Shown here piece after piece: positions 28,264-36,732 of a stretch of DNA of 64,000 bases. How positions within the stretch are numbered: position 1 is the first letter of the stretch; each line of letters begins with the position of its first letter. The stretch comes from UMGS1994 sp944386155. Its GTDB lineage: Bacteria > Bacillota > Clostridia > TANB77 > CAG-508. The stretch lies in assembly GCA_963931085.1 (NCBI GenBank), contig OZ006973.1, forward strand, positions 496,001-560,000, in the 5' to 3' direction. Made by a program: the position numbers and the translations under genes. Under the pieces are notes generated by a model. That model did not search any database. It had not been told where the DNA came from and saw only the letters and a list, made by a program, of their open reading frames with translations.

Positions 28264-29037
28264 ATGAAAAGGTCAAAACATGCAAAGCCTCAGAGTAAAA
28301 GAAAAATAGTAAGAAATATATTTATTATCATTTTCTTAATTAGCATAACTGCTTTAATATTGTATTTTTATAATTTGAATAAAGAAAAACAAGAAAATGA
28401 AAATGTGTTAGAAAATATAGAAATAGAACAAGAGATTATACCAACTGAAAATAAAAGCGAAAGAATGCTACAACTAGAAGAATTGCAAAAGCAAAATTCG
28501 GAAATAATTGGTTATTTAGAAATTGAGGGAACAAATATATCTTATCCAGTATGTCAAACTACTAATAATGATTATTATTTAACTCATAATTATAAAAAAG
28601 AAAAAGCAAGTTTAGGTAGTTTATTTCTTGATAAGGACTTCGACTTGAACAAACCTAGCACAAATTATTTAATATATGGGCATAGAAGTAATTCGGGAAC
28701 TATGTTTGAAGATTTAATCAAATATAGTGAAGAAAGTTTTTATAAAGAACACCAAACTATTAGATTTACAACTACAATAGAAGATGCAACTTATGAAATA
28801 ATATCAGTTTTTTATTCAAGGGTTTACTATAAAGATGAAAAAGATGTATTTAGATATTATTATTTTGTAAATGCAGAAACGGAAGAAGAATACAATGAAT
28901 ATATAGAAAATTGCAAAAAGGCAAGTATTTATGATATTGAAACAACAGCAACTTATGGCGACCAGTTGCTTACTCTTTCTACTTGTGAATATTCAAGGGA
29001 GAATGGAAGATTTGCAGTAGTTGCAAAAAAGAAATAA
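28264..29037 (+). CDS. Class B sortase
   Basis: 257 residues. A transmembrane segment covers about 20-38. The catalytic His is in YGHRSNSG (His140), the Cys in LSTCEYS (Cys241) and the Arg in GRFAVVAKK (Arg249). The spacing and LSTCEYSRENGRF match sortase B. It joins proteins bearing a sorting motif to the cell wall, presumably the upstream TPKTG protein. Confidence 0.93.
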   Translation: MKRSKHAKPQSKRKIVRNIFIIIFLISITALILYFYNLNKEKQENENVLENIEIEQEIIPTENKSERMLQLEELQKQNSEIIGYLEIEGTNISYPVCQTTNNDYYLTHNYKKEKASLGSLFLDKDFDLNKPSTNYLIYGHRSNSGTMFEDLIKYSEESFYKEHQTIRFTTTIEDATYEIISVFYSRVYYKDEKDVFRYYYFVNAETEEEYNEYIENCKKASIYDIETTATYGDQLLTLSTCEYSRENGRFAVVAKKK

Positions 29038-29045
29038 AAAATATA

Positions 29046-29087
29046 AAGAAGTTCAGCATAAAAAACAAGTGCTGGACTTTTTCTTTG
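29046..29087 (+). terminator. Intrinsic terminator after the sortase gene
   Basis: AAGTTCAGCA pairs with TGCTGGACTT, with one G-T pair, followed by TTTCTTT. Confidence 0.8.
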
Positions 29088-29396
29088 CCTAAATACAAGC
29101 ATGAGATAATGTCAAGAGTATCAGAATAGTTCAGAATAGTTTAATAATTAAAAAGCGAATACTACTATACCTAAAGGAAGAAAAAACCTCAAAAACAAAA
29201 TGTAGAGTTTCTGCAATAAAACACCTCTCCCCACTTCTCAATACATAAATAATCTTAATTGATAAACTAATATTATAGGAGAAAACAAAAAAGGAGTTGT
29301 TAAATATGACTGGATACGGATAAAAAAGAAATGAAGATTTTTCGAGCAGATACAACCAGTCGTGAATAACACCCATTTTCAAAGGAGAGAATAAAA

Positions 29397-29801
29397 ATGA
29401 TAGTGATAGTAAGAGAAGGAGAACTAACAGAAGATAAAAAACAAAGTTGCTACGAATACTCAGGACTTTTTAAGATAATAAACAGAGTCAGTAAACTAAT
29501 AGAAACAATGGAAGAAATAGATAAATATGTTGCATACAGTGATAAGCAGTATGTAAGAAAAACAGCAGTAAAAGAAATAAATAAAATACTGGACTATATA
29601 GACGAAGAATTAGAATATGCAAAAGTAATGGCAGAAAAAGCAAAACCATTTTGGCAGACTGGAGAAATAACAAACGTTTTTAACAAATACGATTATAAGG
29701 AAAAGAAAAGATTAAAAGAACTTTCGCCAGAAGAAAGAAAAAGAGAAATACAAAATGAGATAGAATATAAGAAACTAATAAGAAAAGCATTCAAAAAATA
29801 A
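29397..29801 (+). CDS. Hypothetical helical protein of the element
   Basis: 134 residues, strongly helical and charged, with a Lys/Glu-rich second half; no signal peptide, no cysteine pairs typical of zinc sites. ATG follows AGGAGAG. It occupies the stretch between the sortase cassette and the intron remnant. No family recognised. A tiny ORF beginning near 29306 behind a good ribosome site ends after five codons. Confidence 0.6.
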   Translation: MIVIVREGELTEDKKQSCYEYSGLFKIINRVSKLIETMEEIDKYVAYSDKQYVRKTAVKEINKILDYIDEELEYAKVMAEKAKPFWQTGEITNVFNKYDYKEKKRLKELSPEERKREIQNEIEYKKLIRKAFKK

Positions 29802-29877
29802 GATGTATAATTGTTTCAGATACAAAGGCAAGTCATAAACCAAAGGCTTGCCTATTTTTGTATGAATGTATCACAAG

Positions 29878-30126
29878 ACAAACTAATGAGCTATGTGGGA
29901 TAAGAGTAGTAATATGGAAACAGTGGAAAGTAGCTAAGAAAAGATTGTGAGGACTAAAGAAACTTGGAGTTGAAAATTGGATTGCACATAAAAGTTGCAT
30001 ATTGGGAGAGATTGCTATCAAAAAGTAGTAACCAAATCTATTGTAACGAGAGCAATATCAAAAGAAATACTAACTAAACGAGGCTTAAGTATTTCAGATT
30101 ACTATCAAAAGGTAGCACATATTTAA
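29878..30126 (+). pseudogene. C-terminal remnant of a group II intron reverse transcriptase/maturase
   Basis: Degenerate plus-strand translation in more than one frame resembles the maturase end of intron-encoded proteins: VVIWKQWKVAKKRL, GLKKLGVENWIAHKS and ISKEILTKRGLSISDYYQKV. An in-frame TGA and at least one frame change disrupt it, and no CGG codon lies at the breaks, so this differs from the recoding genes. The reverse transcriptase domain is missing. Confidence 0.72.
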
Positions 30127-30138
30127 TTTTGAATAATT

Positions 30139-30208
30139 GAACCGCCGTATGCCCGAACGGCACGTACTGGTGGTGTGAGTAGGAAAATTTAAATTTTCCT
30201 ACTCGATT
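30139..30208 (+). ncRNA. Group II intron domains V and VI (remnant 3' end)
   Basis: GAACCGCCGTAT through GGTGGTGTGAG (30139-30176) is the domain V-like hairpin of bacterial introns, and a 28-base perfect palindrome at 30177-30204 is the domain VI-like hairpin; CTACTCGAT near 30200 is the usual 3' end. The 5' part of the intron is absent, so it cannot splice. It lies immediately after the maturase remnant. Confidence 0.75.
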
Positions 30209-30297
30209 GTTTTTTAAGATTTAAGTATATACGGTATAGCTTAGTCTTATAAAAAGAGTTTATAAACTATTTTGACGTTAATAAATATGGAAATACA

Positions 30298-31389
30298 TTA
30301 TTTTTTCCTATCATCTTTGATACTTAAAATGTATTGCAATAATTTTTCCTCTATTATTTCGAAGTTATCGCTGCCATATTTATTTAATAATTCAGTTTCT
30401 TTTTTATTGAATTTCAAATCAAATTCTTCTAATAAATGAGTATTATGTCTTTTATCCATATTTCGCAAACTATCTCGTAAATTTTTCTTCTCTTTCTTAT
30501 AACCATATAAATTTTGTTTAGTTTTTTCTTTTCTCCTTGCATTTAAGCAATCATTACTACAAGTCACTCGAGTGTTTCTCTCTTTAATTAACTTTTTTTC
30601 TAACTTATCACTATCTTCTTTTTCTACAATATTGATATGAGCAGTTGGAACAAAATATTTTTTGCAATTAGCACAACAAAGGATTGCTCTTTCATTCTTT
30701 TTCAAATGATATAGTGTAACATTTACCAAATCAGCAATAGAAAAAATTGAATAAGTAAAAGAATATGGCTCCATTTTTTCTTTTGAATTGCTATTATATT
30801 CTACATTATCAAATTTTATATCAACACTAGGTAAAGATAATTGGGTTGCTGTAAATGTTTCATAAGCACTAGCATAAAAATCTTTCTCCATATCTCCTGT
30901 ATATTGCAGCTGCTCACCTGTGATATTATATGTTCTAAAAAAAGTGGAAAGTGCAAAGTCTCTTGAGTTGGCTAGTTCTTCTTTCAAGCTAAAAATATAA
31001 TTGGCACAATATAAGTATATTTCATCTTCTATATAAAGATTTCCATTTTGTATTTCTAATATATCAAAAATAAGTATGTCAATAAAATAAATAAGTATAT
31101 ATAAATTATTACTTTGTTTCAGTATTTCTTTCTTTAAATTACCAAATGTTTTTATAAGTTCAGAATATTCATTAGTTTTTTGTTCTATACATTTTTTCAG
31201 ATATTTGTCTAAAGTTTTTAGTATCTTATCATAATTATTTAATAAATCCAAAAGCGATGTAGCAAGTTCATTTTCATATTTTACTACTTTATCCCCAATA
31301 AGAACAGGTAAATATGTAGTTTGTTCTTTGTCAAATCCACCATTGTAGCTATCGAATGTCATAAGAAAATTACTTTTATTTGGTTTCAT
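30298..31389 (-). CDS. Element-encoded DUF6076-like protein with a zinc-binding C-terminus
   Basis: 363 residues. A mostly helical body precedes CCANCKKYFVP and CSNDCLNARRKEKTKQN, two Cys pairs of a probable zinc finger, and a basic Lys-rich tail. The layout resembles phage and mobile element DUF6076 proteins; a nucleic-acid role is possible. I use ATG 31389 preceded by GGGGGAAAG rather than the upstream in-frame ATG 31422. Confidence 0.7.
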   Translation of the reverse strand: MKPNKSNFLMTFDSYNGGFDKEQTTYLPVLIGDKVVKYENELATSLLDLLNNYDKILKTLDKYLKKCIEQKTNEYSELIKTFGNLKKEILKQSNNLYILIYFIDILIFDILEIQNGNLYIEDEIYLYCANYIFSLKEELANSRDFALSTFFRTYNITGEQLQYTGDMEKDFYASAYETFTATQLSLPSVDIKFDNVEYNSNSKEKMEPYSFTYSIFSIADLVNVTLYHLKKNERAILCCANCKKYFVPTAHINIVEKEDSDKLEKKLIKERNTRVTCSNDCLNARRKEKTKQNLYGYKKEKKNLRDSLRNMDKRHNTHLLEEFDLKFNKKETELLNKYGSDNFEIIEEKLLQYILSIKDDRKK

Positions 31390-31543
31390 ATCTTTCCCCC
31401 TATATACAATGTAGCATACCATAAATATAAAATAAGTGCAACTATTTTTCTTTTAGTTGTTGCGTTTTATAATTAAGCTATCTTAAGCTTAGATGAATAT
31501 AAGTCATACAGTGTACAGTGGATGATAAATAGGAGGAAAAAAG

Positions 31544-34414
31544 ATGAAAATATTTTTTGATGCAGATAAATTAAAAAAATCATTACCTGCAACAGAAGTT
31601 GTAAAACATTATTTGGGAGTTCCAAAAAACATAATAGGAAAAGTATTTTATTGGGAGACTCCTTTTAGAGAGGGAGCTATTTCAGGAGCTACATTGAAAG
31701 TAAATAAAGATTTTATTATTGATATGGGCGGAGATTTTAAAGGGGATATTATTACTTTTGTTGCAAAATTAAAAGATGTAAAAATTTATGAAGCAATAAA
31801 TATTATCGCAAAAGATTTCAATGTTCAAGGATTAGAGGATAGTGTTGGAGAGAAAGAATTAAGAGTAAATTTAGAAAAGAAAAAGAGAGAAATTATTGCT
31901 TTAGAAAAAGGAGAAAAAGCCGAAAGTATTTTTACAATGTTAGATACAAAAGCTTTTACAAAGAAGCCAACTGGTAAAGAAATAGGAGAAATTAAAAATA
32001 GAATACCATCACTTGTTGTTAAACCTTATGAGTTAAAATCTTTATGTGACAATATTGTATCAGGTCATACATGTATTCCAGCAGGTATAGTTGGAGAGGC
32101 AAGAAAAAATTGGAAACAACAGCAAGTATTTATGGTTGATATAGATAATACTGTAAAAATAAAAAATAAGAATGTAAAAATTTTATATAATAATCCTAGA
32201 CATGTAACTGTACAAAAAGCTAGTGAATATTGTAACCAGATTGGTTTAATTCCGACATTTATATATAAAACATTTTCATATACAGATGAATGTAATAAGT
32301 TGAGGCTAGTTTATGTCATGGAAGAACCTATAAAAGATATAACTATTGCAGAAAATATTTATTTTTTCTTAAAGGAACAGTTGCAAGGGTTGAATATTGA
32401 TGAAGCTCCTACGCAGTTAGAAACTATGTTCTTTGGTGGTACGGAGTTATGCGAATGCTCGGGTATTTACTATAAGGCTATTAAAAAAGAAATAGAAATT
32501 GAAAAAACAAAATACAGTATTGTATATGACTATGGAGATTATAATAAATATATAGAAAAGATGAAAAATCAAGGAATAGGAGTTCAAGAGGGGTATTTAT
32601 GTAAAATTGATTACCAGTATGATAAACAGGGAAATGTAAAGGAAACTGCTACTCCTATTGCAAATTTCTTGCCAGTTATAACGAAACAAATAACTTATGA
32701 TAATGGAAGAGATGAAAATACAGCATATAACTTGAAAGGTATTTTACTAGATAGTAGAAAAGAACTTCCAGAAATTATAGTTACAAAAGAAGAATTAGAA
32801 AGTGTCAGTTATTCTACAAATCCGCAATGGAATATTCAAGCAGTAAAATTACCGATAATAAGAGTAGAAGATAATATTCGATATGCAGTTCAATTAGTTA
32901 GTAAAGACGAGATTGAATGCAAAAAAGTATATGCTCATACGGGTTTCATTAGAATAAATAACAAATTAGTTTATTTAGCTCATGGTAAAGTAATAGGAGA
33001 TATTAAAGACCTTGATGTAGATTTATCATTAGATAGGTTAGAACAGTATTGTTTTACAGAAAAAGAATTTGACTTAAAGGATGCTTTAAAAACTAGTTAT
33101 TCAATTTTAGATGTAGCAGATTATAAAATTACTATTCCTCTTCTTGGCACTATATATTTATCTCCACTCACTACTTTATTTAGTGAAAATGGTTTATTAG
33201 CAGATTATGTATTATGGATACAGGGAAAAACAGGCAGTCGAAAAAGTTCTCTGGTAGCGGTTTCATTATCTCATTATGGTAATTTTAATAGAAATAATTT
33301 TCCTTGTAGCTTTCGTGATACTGCAAATAGTTTAGAGAAAAAAGCATACATATTAAAAGATGTTTGCAATGTTATAGACGATTTTAACCCAGAAACGGTT
33401 GGAACAGGAAAAGTTGGAACAGCTGAAAAATTGTTAGGAATGTATGGTGACCGTCAAGGGCGTGATAGAATGAGTAGAGATGGTAAAAATTTAAATGGAG
33501 CTTATTATCCTAGAGGCTTATGTATTATGACAGGAGAATCATTTCCTAATGTAGCAGAAAGTAGACTGGCAAGAGCAATAATAGTAGATGTTAAGCCAAC
33601 AAGTATTGACCTGCATAAATTAAAAGTACTACAAGATAACACGGAAAAATTATCATTTGCTATGCAAAACTATATTATTTGGATTATTGAAAATGAAAAG
33701 TCAATAATTCAAAAAGCTATAAAAATTCAAGATGAATTAAGAGAAAAAGAAGTACAAGGAGAATTACATGGAAGAACATTAGAAGCAGTAAATATGATTA
33801 CTATTGGTTTTACCCTATTCTTAGATTTCTTATATGAAAAAGGAGTAATTAGTCTAGAACAGAAAGAGAAACAGATAAAAGAATGTATGGCAGTTTTAGG
33901 AGATTTAGCAGAAATGCAAAAAGAAGAGATTGATGTAAATAAACCTACTCAGTTATTTGCGGAAGCTATTAAGGAAATGTGTGCAACTGGAAGAACACAA
34001 GTTATGAATTTTAATATACCTTGTGATCCGAAATTATGTCCAAACCTAATAGGATTTTATGATGATAGCGAGGGGCAATATTACATATTACCTGATATTG
34101 CTTATGCTGAAGTTGTGAGATTTTATAGGACTCAAGGAGTTAAGTTTCCAGTTTCAAAAGCTAGTTTGCAAAAGATGCTTGCAGATGAAGAATATTTATA
34201 TATACCACCTAAAAATGATAGAAAAACTGTAAAAAGAAAGTTACCAACTACTAATGCTACTGTTGCAGTATGGGCAATCTATCAAGATAAATTTGGTTTA
34301 GAGCCATTTTCAGAAAATCTAAAGCCTTTGTTAAAGGCTGAAAATGAGTTAAGAGAAATTCTTATAAAAGAAAATTCAGAAAAAGAAATTACAAAAACAA
34401 AATGTGAAAAATAA
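31544..34414 (+). CDS. Primase-helicase-like replication protein of the element
   Basis: 956 residues. The start resembles a CHC2-like primase zinc domain without the canonical cysteines (KVFYWETPFREGAISGATLKV, IIDMGGDFKGDIITFVAKL). A middle section follows, with MVDIDNTVKI. A P-loop ATPase comes next: WIQGKTGSRKSSLVAVSLSHYG near 560-580, where Arg replaces Gly before the Lys, and VIDDFNPETVG. Such large fused proteins replicate small integrative elements, usually as a DUF927-type helicase. AGGAGG precedes ATG. Confidence 0.75.
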   Translation: MKIFFDADKLKKSLPATEVVKHYLGVPKNIIGKVFYWETPFREGAISGATLKVNKDFIIDMGGDFKGDIITFVAKLKDVKIYEAINIIAKDFNVQGLEDSVGEKELRVNLEKKKREIIALEKGEKAESIFTMLDTKAFTKKPTGKEIGEIKNRIPSLVVKPYELKSLCDNIVSGHTCIPAGIVGEARKNWKQQQVFMVDIDNTVKIKNKNVKILYNNPRHVTVQKASEYCNQIGLIPTFIYKTFSYTDECNKLRLVYVMEEPIKDITIAENIYFFLKEQLQGLNIDEAPTQLETMFFGGTELCECSGIYYKAIKKEIEIEKTKYSIVYDYGDYNKYIEKMKNQGIGVQEGYLCKIDYQYDKQGNVKETATPIANFLPVITKQITYDNGRDENTAYNLKGILLDSRKELPEIIVTKEELESVSYSTNPQWNIQAVKLPIIRVEDNIRYAVQLVSKDEIECKKVYAHTGFIRINNKLVYLAHGKVIGDIKDLDVDLSLDRLEQYCFTEKEFDLKDALKTSYSILDVADYKITIPLLGTIYLSPLTTLFSENGLLADYVLWIQGKTGSRKSSLVAVSLSHYGNFNRNNFPCSFRDTANSLEKKAYILKDVCNVIDDFNPETVGTGKVGTAEKLLGMYGDRQGRDRMSRDGKNLNGAYYPRGLCIMTGESFPNVAESRLARAIIVDVKPTSIDLHKLKVLQDNTEKLSFAMQNYIIWIIENEKSIIQKAIKIQDELREKEVQGELHGRTLEAVNMITIGFTLFLDFLYEKGVISLEQKEKQIKECMAVLGDLAEMQKEEIDVNKPTQLFAEAIKEMCATGRTQVMNFNIPCDPKLCPNLIGFYDDSEGQYYILPDIAYAEVVRFYRTQGVKFPVSKASLQKMLADEEYLYIPPKNDRKTVKRKLPTTNATVAVWAIYQDKFGLEPFSENLKPLLKAENELREILIKENSEKEITKTKCEK

Positions 34415-34419
34415 CATCG

Positions 34420-34481
34420 AATGTAACTTATGTGTGCTTAGAACCATAGGAGATACAGCAATAAATCACATAAGTTACATT
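34420..34481. repeat. 15-base inverted repeat with a 32-base spacer
   Basis: AATGTAACTTATGTG at 34420-34434 is the exact reverse complement of CACATAAGTTACATT at 34467-34481. No T tract follows. Its place right after the primase-helicase gene suggests a replication origin or regulator-binding site more than a terminator. Confidence 0.65.
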
Positions 34482-34506
34482 TCTAAAATTATATAAGGAG
34501 GTTTTT

Positions 34507-34791
34507 ATGAAAGGAAAAGAAATAAAACAAGCTGATGAGAATTGGGAAGATATATTAGAGATAATAGGCAATGCACCAACAAATTGGCTTGATGTAGAAA
34601 GATATGAAATAGATTTATGTCAGATAACTATTAAATATAATGATGAAATAGTATATGTATGGGAAGGAAGCACAGAAGCGGTATTAAAAATATTGGAAGA
34701 TATATTTAATATAGAGCCAAGTCAAAAAAGAAGATTAAGAAGAGTACTAAGACTTCGTGAAGAATTAGAAAAGGAGATAGAAAAAATATGA
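34507..34791 (+). CDS. Small hypothetical protein of the element
   Basis: 94 residues, acidic first half and basic second half (EPSQKRRLRRVLRLREELEKE). It overlaps the next gene by four bases (ATGA), so both are coupled. AGGAGG precedes ATG. No family recognised. Confidence 0.65.
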   Translation: MKGKEIKQADENWEDILEIIGNAPTNWLDVERYEIDLCQITIKYNDEIVYVWEGSTEAVLKILEDIFNIEPSQKRRLRRVLRLREELEKEIEKI

Positions 34792-35027
34792 ATGAAAATA
34801 AATTACCTAAGCTAAGAACAGTAAATCAAATATATGAAGATATACATACTGGTGACTCACACTCGCCTATAAGTAAAAATTTTATTAAGAAAGTTATTAC
34901 ACAAAATAATATTCCGTTTATTGCGGTTGGAGTTAAAAAGATGTATGACGAAAATATTGTGTTTGAGTATATAGGAAAAGCTTTTACATCAAAAGAAAAA
35001 TTGGAAAATATTTCAAAAATTTTTTAA
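34788..35027 (+). CDS. Excisionase-like DNA-binding protein
   Basis: 79 residues: LRTVNQIYEDIHTGDSHSPISKNFIKKVITQNNIPFIAVGVKKMYDENIVFEYI. The size, helical pattern and place directly upstream of the integrase fit an excisionase or helix-turn-helix accessory protein. The assignment is by context plus size, not a clear motif. Confidence 0.55.
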   Translation: MNENKLPKLRTVNQIYEDIHTGDSHSPISKNFIKKVITQNNIPFIAVGVKKMYDENIVFEYIGKAFTSKEKLENISKIF

Positions 35028-35116
35028 AAAATCATATAAAATTATGTAAACTTATAGTATAATAGTTATATAGTTTACTAGTGACTATAATACAGTTGTA
35101 CAAAGGAGTTATAAAA

Positions 35117-36341
35117 ATGGCAAGTTATAGATTACATCCAAAAAATAATACTCAGGGCAGATATGAAATCACAGTCTGCTCTCGGGTATGATATAAATAA
35201 TAAGAAAATTAGAAAAACAAAAACGGTATTTATTGATCCTAAATTAAGTGATAAGAAAAAACAAAAATTATTAGAAAAAGAATGTGTATTATTTGAGGAA
35301 GAAGTAAAAGCAGGCATGGTTGGAAAAGATAATATTAAGTTTATGGACTTTGTGTTAAATGAATGGAAACCGAATTATGCAGATAAAAATTTAGAAATTA
35401 CAACTTTAACAAGATATATGGAGTTTTTAAATTCGCGTATCTTTCCAGCTATTCGGACATATAAAGTTAAAAGATATTACTCCTCAAGTGTTAAATAAAT
35501 TTTATAATTATTTGTCTACACCAGAAGCAAGTAAGAAAGTAAAAAAAGATAAAAATGGAAAGGTTATAGAGGTTGAACCATTATCCCCTCGTATGCAACT
35601 ACATCATCATCGTGTTATATCAGCTATATTAGAAAAAGCTGTAAAGTGGCAGTTTATAAAAGAAAATCCTGCCAGACGTGCAGAACCACCACGTGTACCA
35701 TATCAAGAACAACCATATTTAGATGAAAAACAAACAAAAGAACTAATATCATTGTTAGAAAAAGCAGAACAACCATATAAAACTATTTGTCTATTACTAT
35801 TATGGACAGGTCGGCAGGAGAGGAGAGATAATGCGGACTTGAATGGAAAGATATTGATTTTGAAGCAAAAACTCTACGAATAGAAAGAACATCCCAACTT
35901 GTAAAAGGAAAAGGTCTAATTACTAAGAATACCAAGACAGACCAGTCAAGACGTTTAGTAGACTTGAATGACTATACTATTAAATTATTGAAAGATTATA
36001 AGGTTTGGCAGATGAAAAGAAAATTGAAGTTAGGGGACGTATGGAAATATGATACAGACCGACTTTTTACACAAGATAATGGATTACCAACTATGCCAGA
36101 TACAGTCACAACTTGGTTTAGAAAATTTATAGACCAAAGGACACACTTGCCCAAAATCCATATTCACACTTTGAGACATATTCATGCCTCTCTTCTAATT
36201 AGCTTAGGAGTAGATATACGAACGATCAGTCGGAAGATTGCGGACATTCTAATAGTAGTACCACCTTGCGGAGTTTATAGTCACTTTATTCATTCTGCTG
36301 GACAAGAAGCTGCTCAAAGATTGGAAAAAATGTTATTATAA
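35117..36341 (+). CDS. Tyrosine integrase requiring seven +1 events at CGG codons
   Basis: Assembled from eight in-frame segments (66, 270, 357, 21, 396, 9, 27 and 72 bases, each divisible by three), it encodes 405 residues, standard for element integrases. It has an N-terminal arm-binding domain (MASYRLHPKNNTQGRYEITVCSGYD), a SAM-like core domain and a tyrosine recombinase catalytic domain. Catalytic motifs appear only with the events: TGGRRGEIMGLEWKDIDF (Arg), HTLRHIHASLL (HxxR), SGRLGHSNSSTTLGVYSHF (His, Tyr). The last three sites together restore frame but change 12 residues if not used. ATG follows AGGAG at 35105. It presumably integrates the element at tRNA-Trp. Confidence 0.9.
35183..35186 (+). 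other. +1 recoding site CGGG, integrase site 1
   Basis: Context TCT CGGG TAT. In frame the ORF stops two codons later (TGA). Reading GGG as Gly gives TVCSGYDINNKK, the normal N-terminal domain. Confidence 0.85.
35454..35457 (+). other. +1 recoding site CGGA, integrase site 2
   Basis: Context ATT CGGA CAT. Reading GGA as Gly gives FPAIGHIKLKDITPQVL, a common integrase motif. Confidence 0.9.
35812..35815 (+). other. +1 recoding site CGGC, integrase site 3
   Basis: Context GGT CGGC AGG. Reading GGC as Gly gives TGGRRGEI with the first catalytic Arg. Confidence 0.85.
35834..35837 (+). other. +1 recoding site CGGA, integrase site 4
   Basis: Context ATG CGGA CTT, in frame only after site 3. Reading GGA as Gly gives EIMGLEWKDIDF. 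Confidence 0.9.
36231..36234 (+). other. +1 recoding site CGGA, integrase site 5
   Basis: Context AGT CGGA AGA. Reading GGA as Gly gives RTISGRLGHS. Confidence 0.9.
36241..36244 (+). other. +1 recoding site CGGA, integrase site 6
   Basis: Context TTG CGGA CAT, in frame only after site 5. Reading GGA as Gly gives the invariant LGHS with the catalytic His. Confidence 0.92.
36269..36272 (+). other. +1 recoding site CGGA, integrase site 7
   Basis: Context TTG CGGA GTT, in frame only after site 6. Reading GGA as Gly gives TTLGVYSHF with the catalytic Tyr. Confidence 0.86.
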
Positions 36342-36366
36342 TAAAAAGTATAATATACAAAAAACG

Positions 36367-36398
36367 AAGAACAGATGTAAAAATTTCTGTTCTTTTTT
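36367..36398 (+). terminator. Intrinsic terminator after the integrase
   Basis: AAGAACAG pairs with CTGTTCTT, followed by a T run. Confidence 0.85.
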
Positions 36399-36573
36399 CA
36401 TATTTTACTATAAATAATAGACGGCGTTACTTACATGTAAGAGACAAAAAAATGATGAAATTTTAATCAAAAGTCGGCAAATAGTCGGTACAGTAGTATT
36501 AACAAAAAAATCAAGGAACTCATTATCCTTGAAAACACTGTCTTTTTATTGTTATTTTTCTAATTAAACGGTT
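36399..36573. other. Right end of the element, non-coding
   Basis: No gene is visible. It contains a 12-base palindrome CTTACATGTAAG at 36430-36441, the right 19-base arm-like repeat at 36473-36491, and a small stem at 36511-36532 (TCAAGG with CCTTGA). Confidence 0.6.
36473..36491. repeat. Right copy of the 19-base end repeat
   Basis: GTCGGCAAATAGTCGGTAC, matching the left copy at 25790-25808 in the same orientation at 17 of 19 positions. Probable integrase arm site. Confidence 0.6.
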
Positions 36574-36614
36574 GGTTTTGGAGACCGATGTGCTACCATT
36601 GACACTATACCCCT
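36574..36614 (-). pseudogene. 5' half of the split host tRNA-Trp gene
   Basis: The minus strand reads AGGGGTATAG through the D arm to CTCCAAAACC, then diverges into element sequence with no restored 3' half. It pairs in the anticodon stem with the 3' half at 25617-25660. The core GGTTTTGGAG at 36574-36583 marks the right boundary. Confidence 0.82.
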
Positions 36615-36732
36615 ATATAAATAGCAGTGAATTTCTCACTGCTTTTAAATTATACACAAGTATTTTATAAAATGCAAGTGTATTTACATTTTTATTTAGT
36701 TTTTTCGATAATTATTTTTAATTTATCTTATT

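Noticed and set aside
29306..29323. Five-codon ORF with a strong ribosome site
   Set aside because: Too short to support as a gene; it could be a leader peptide, but nothing shows this.
35117..36341. Integrase as a decayed pseudogene
   Set aside because: Seven changes are identical in kind, with all catalytic motifs intact once the rule is applied. Random decay would include stops, deletions and other indels, as seen in the intron remnant.
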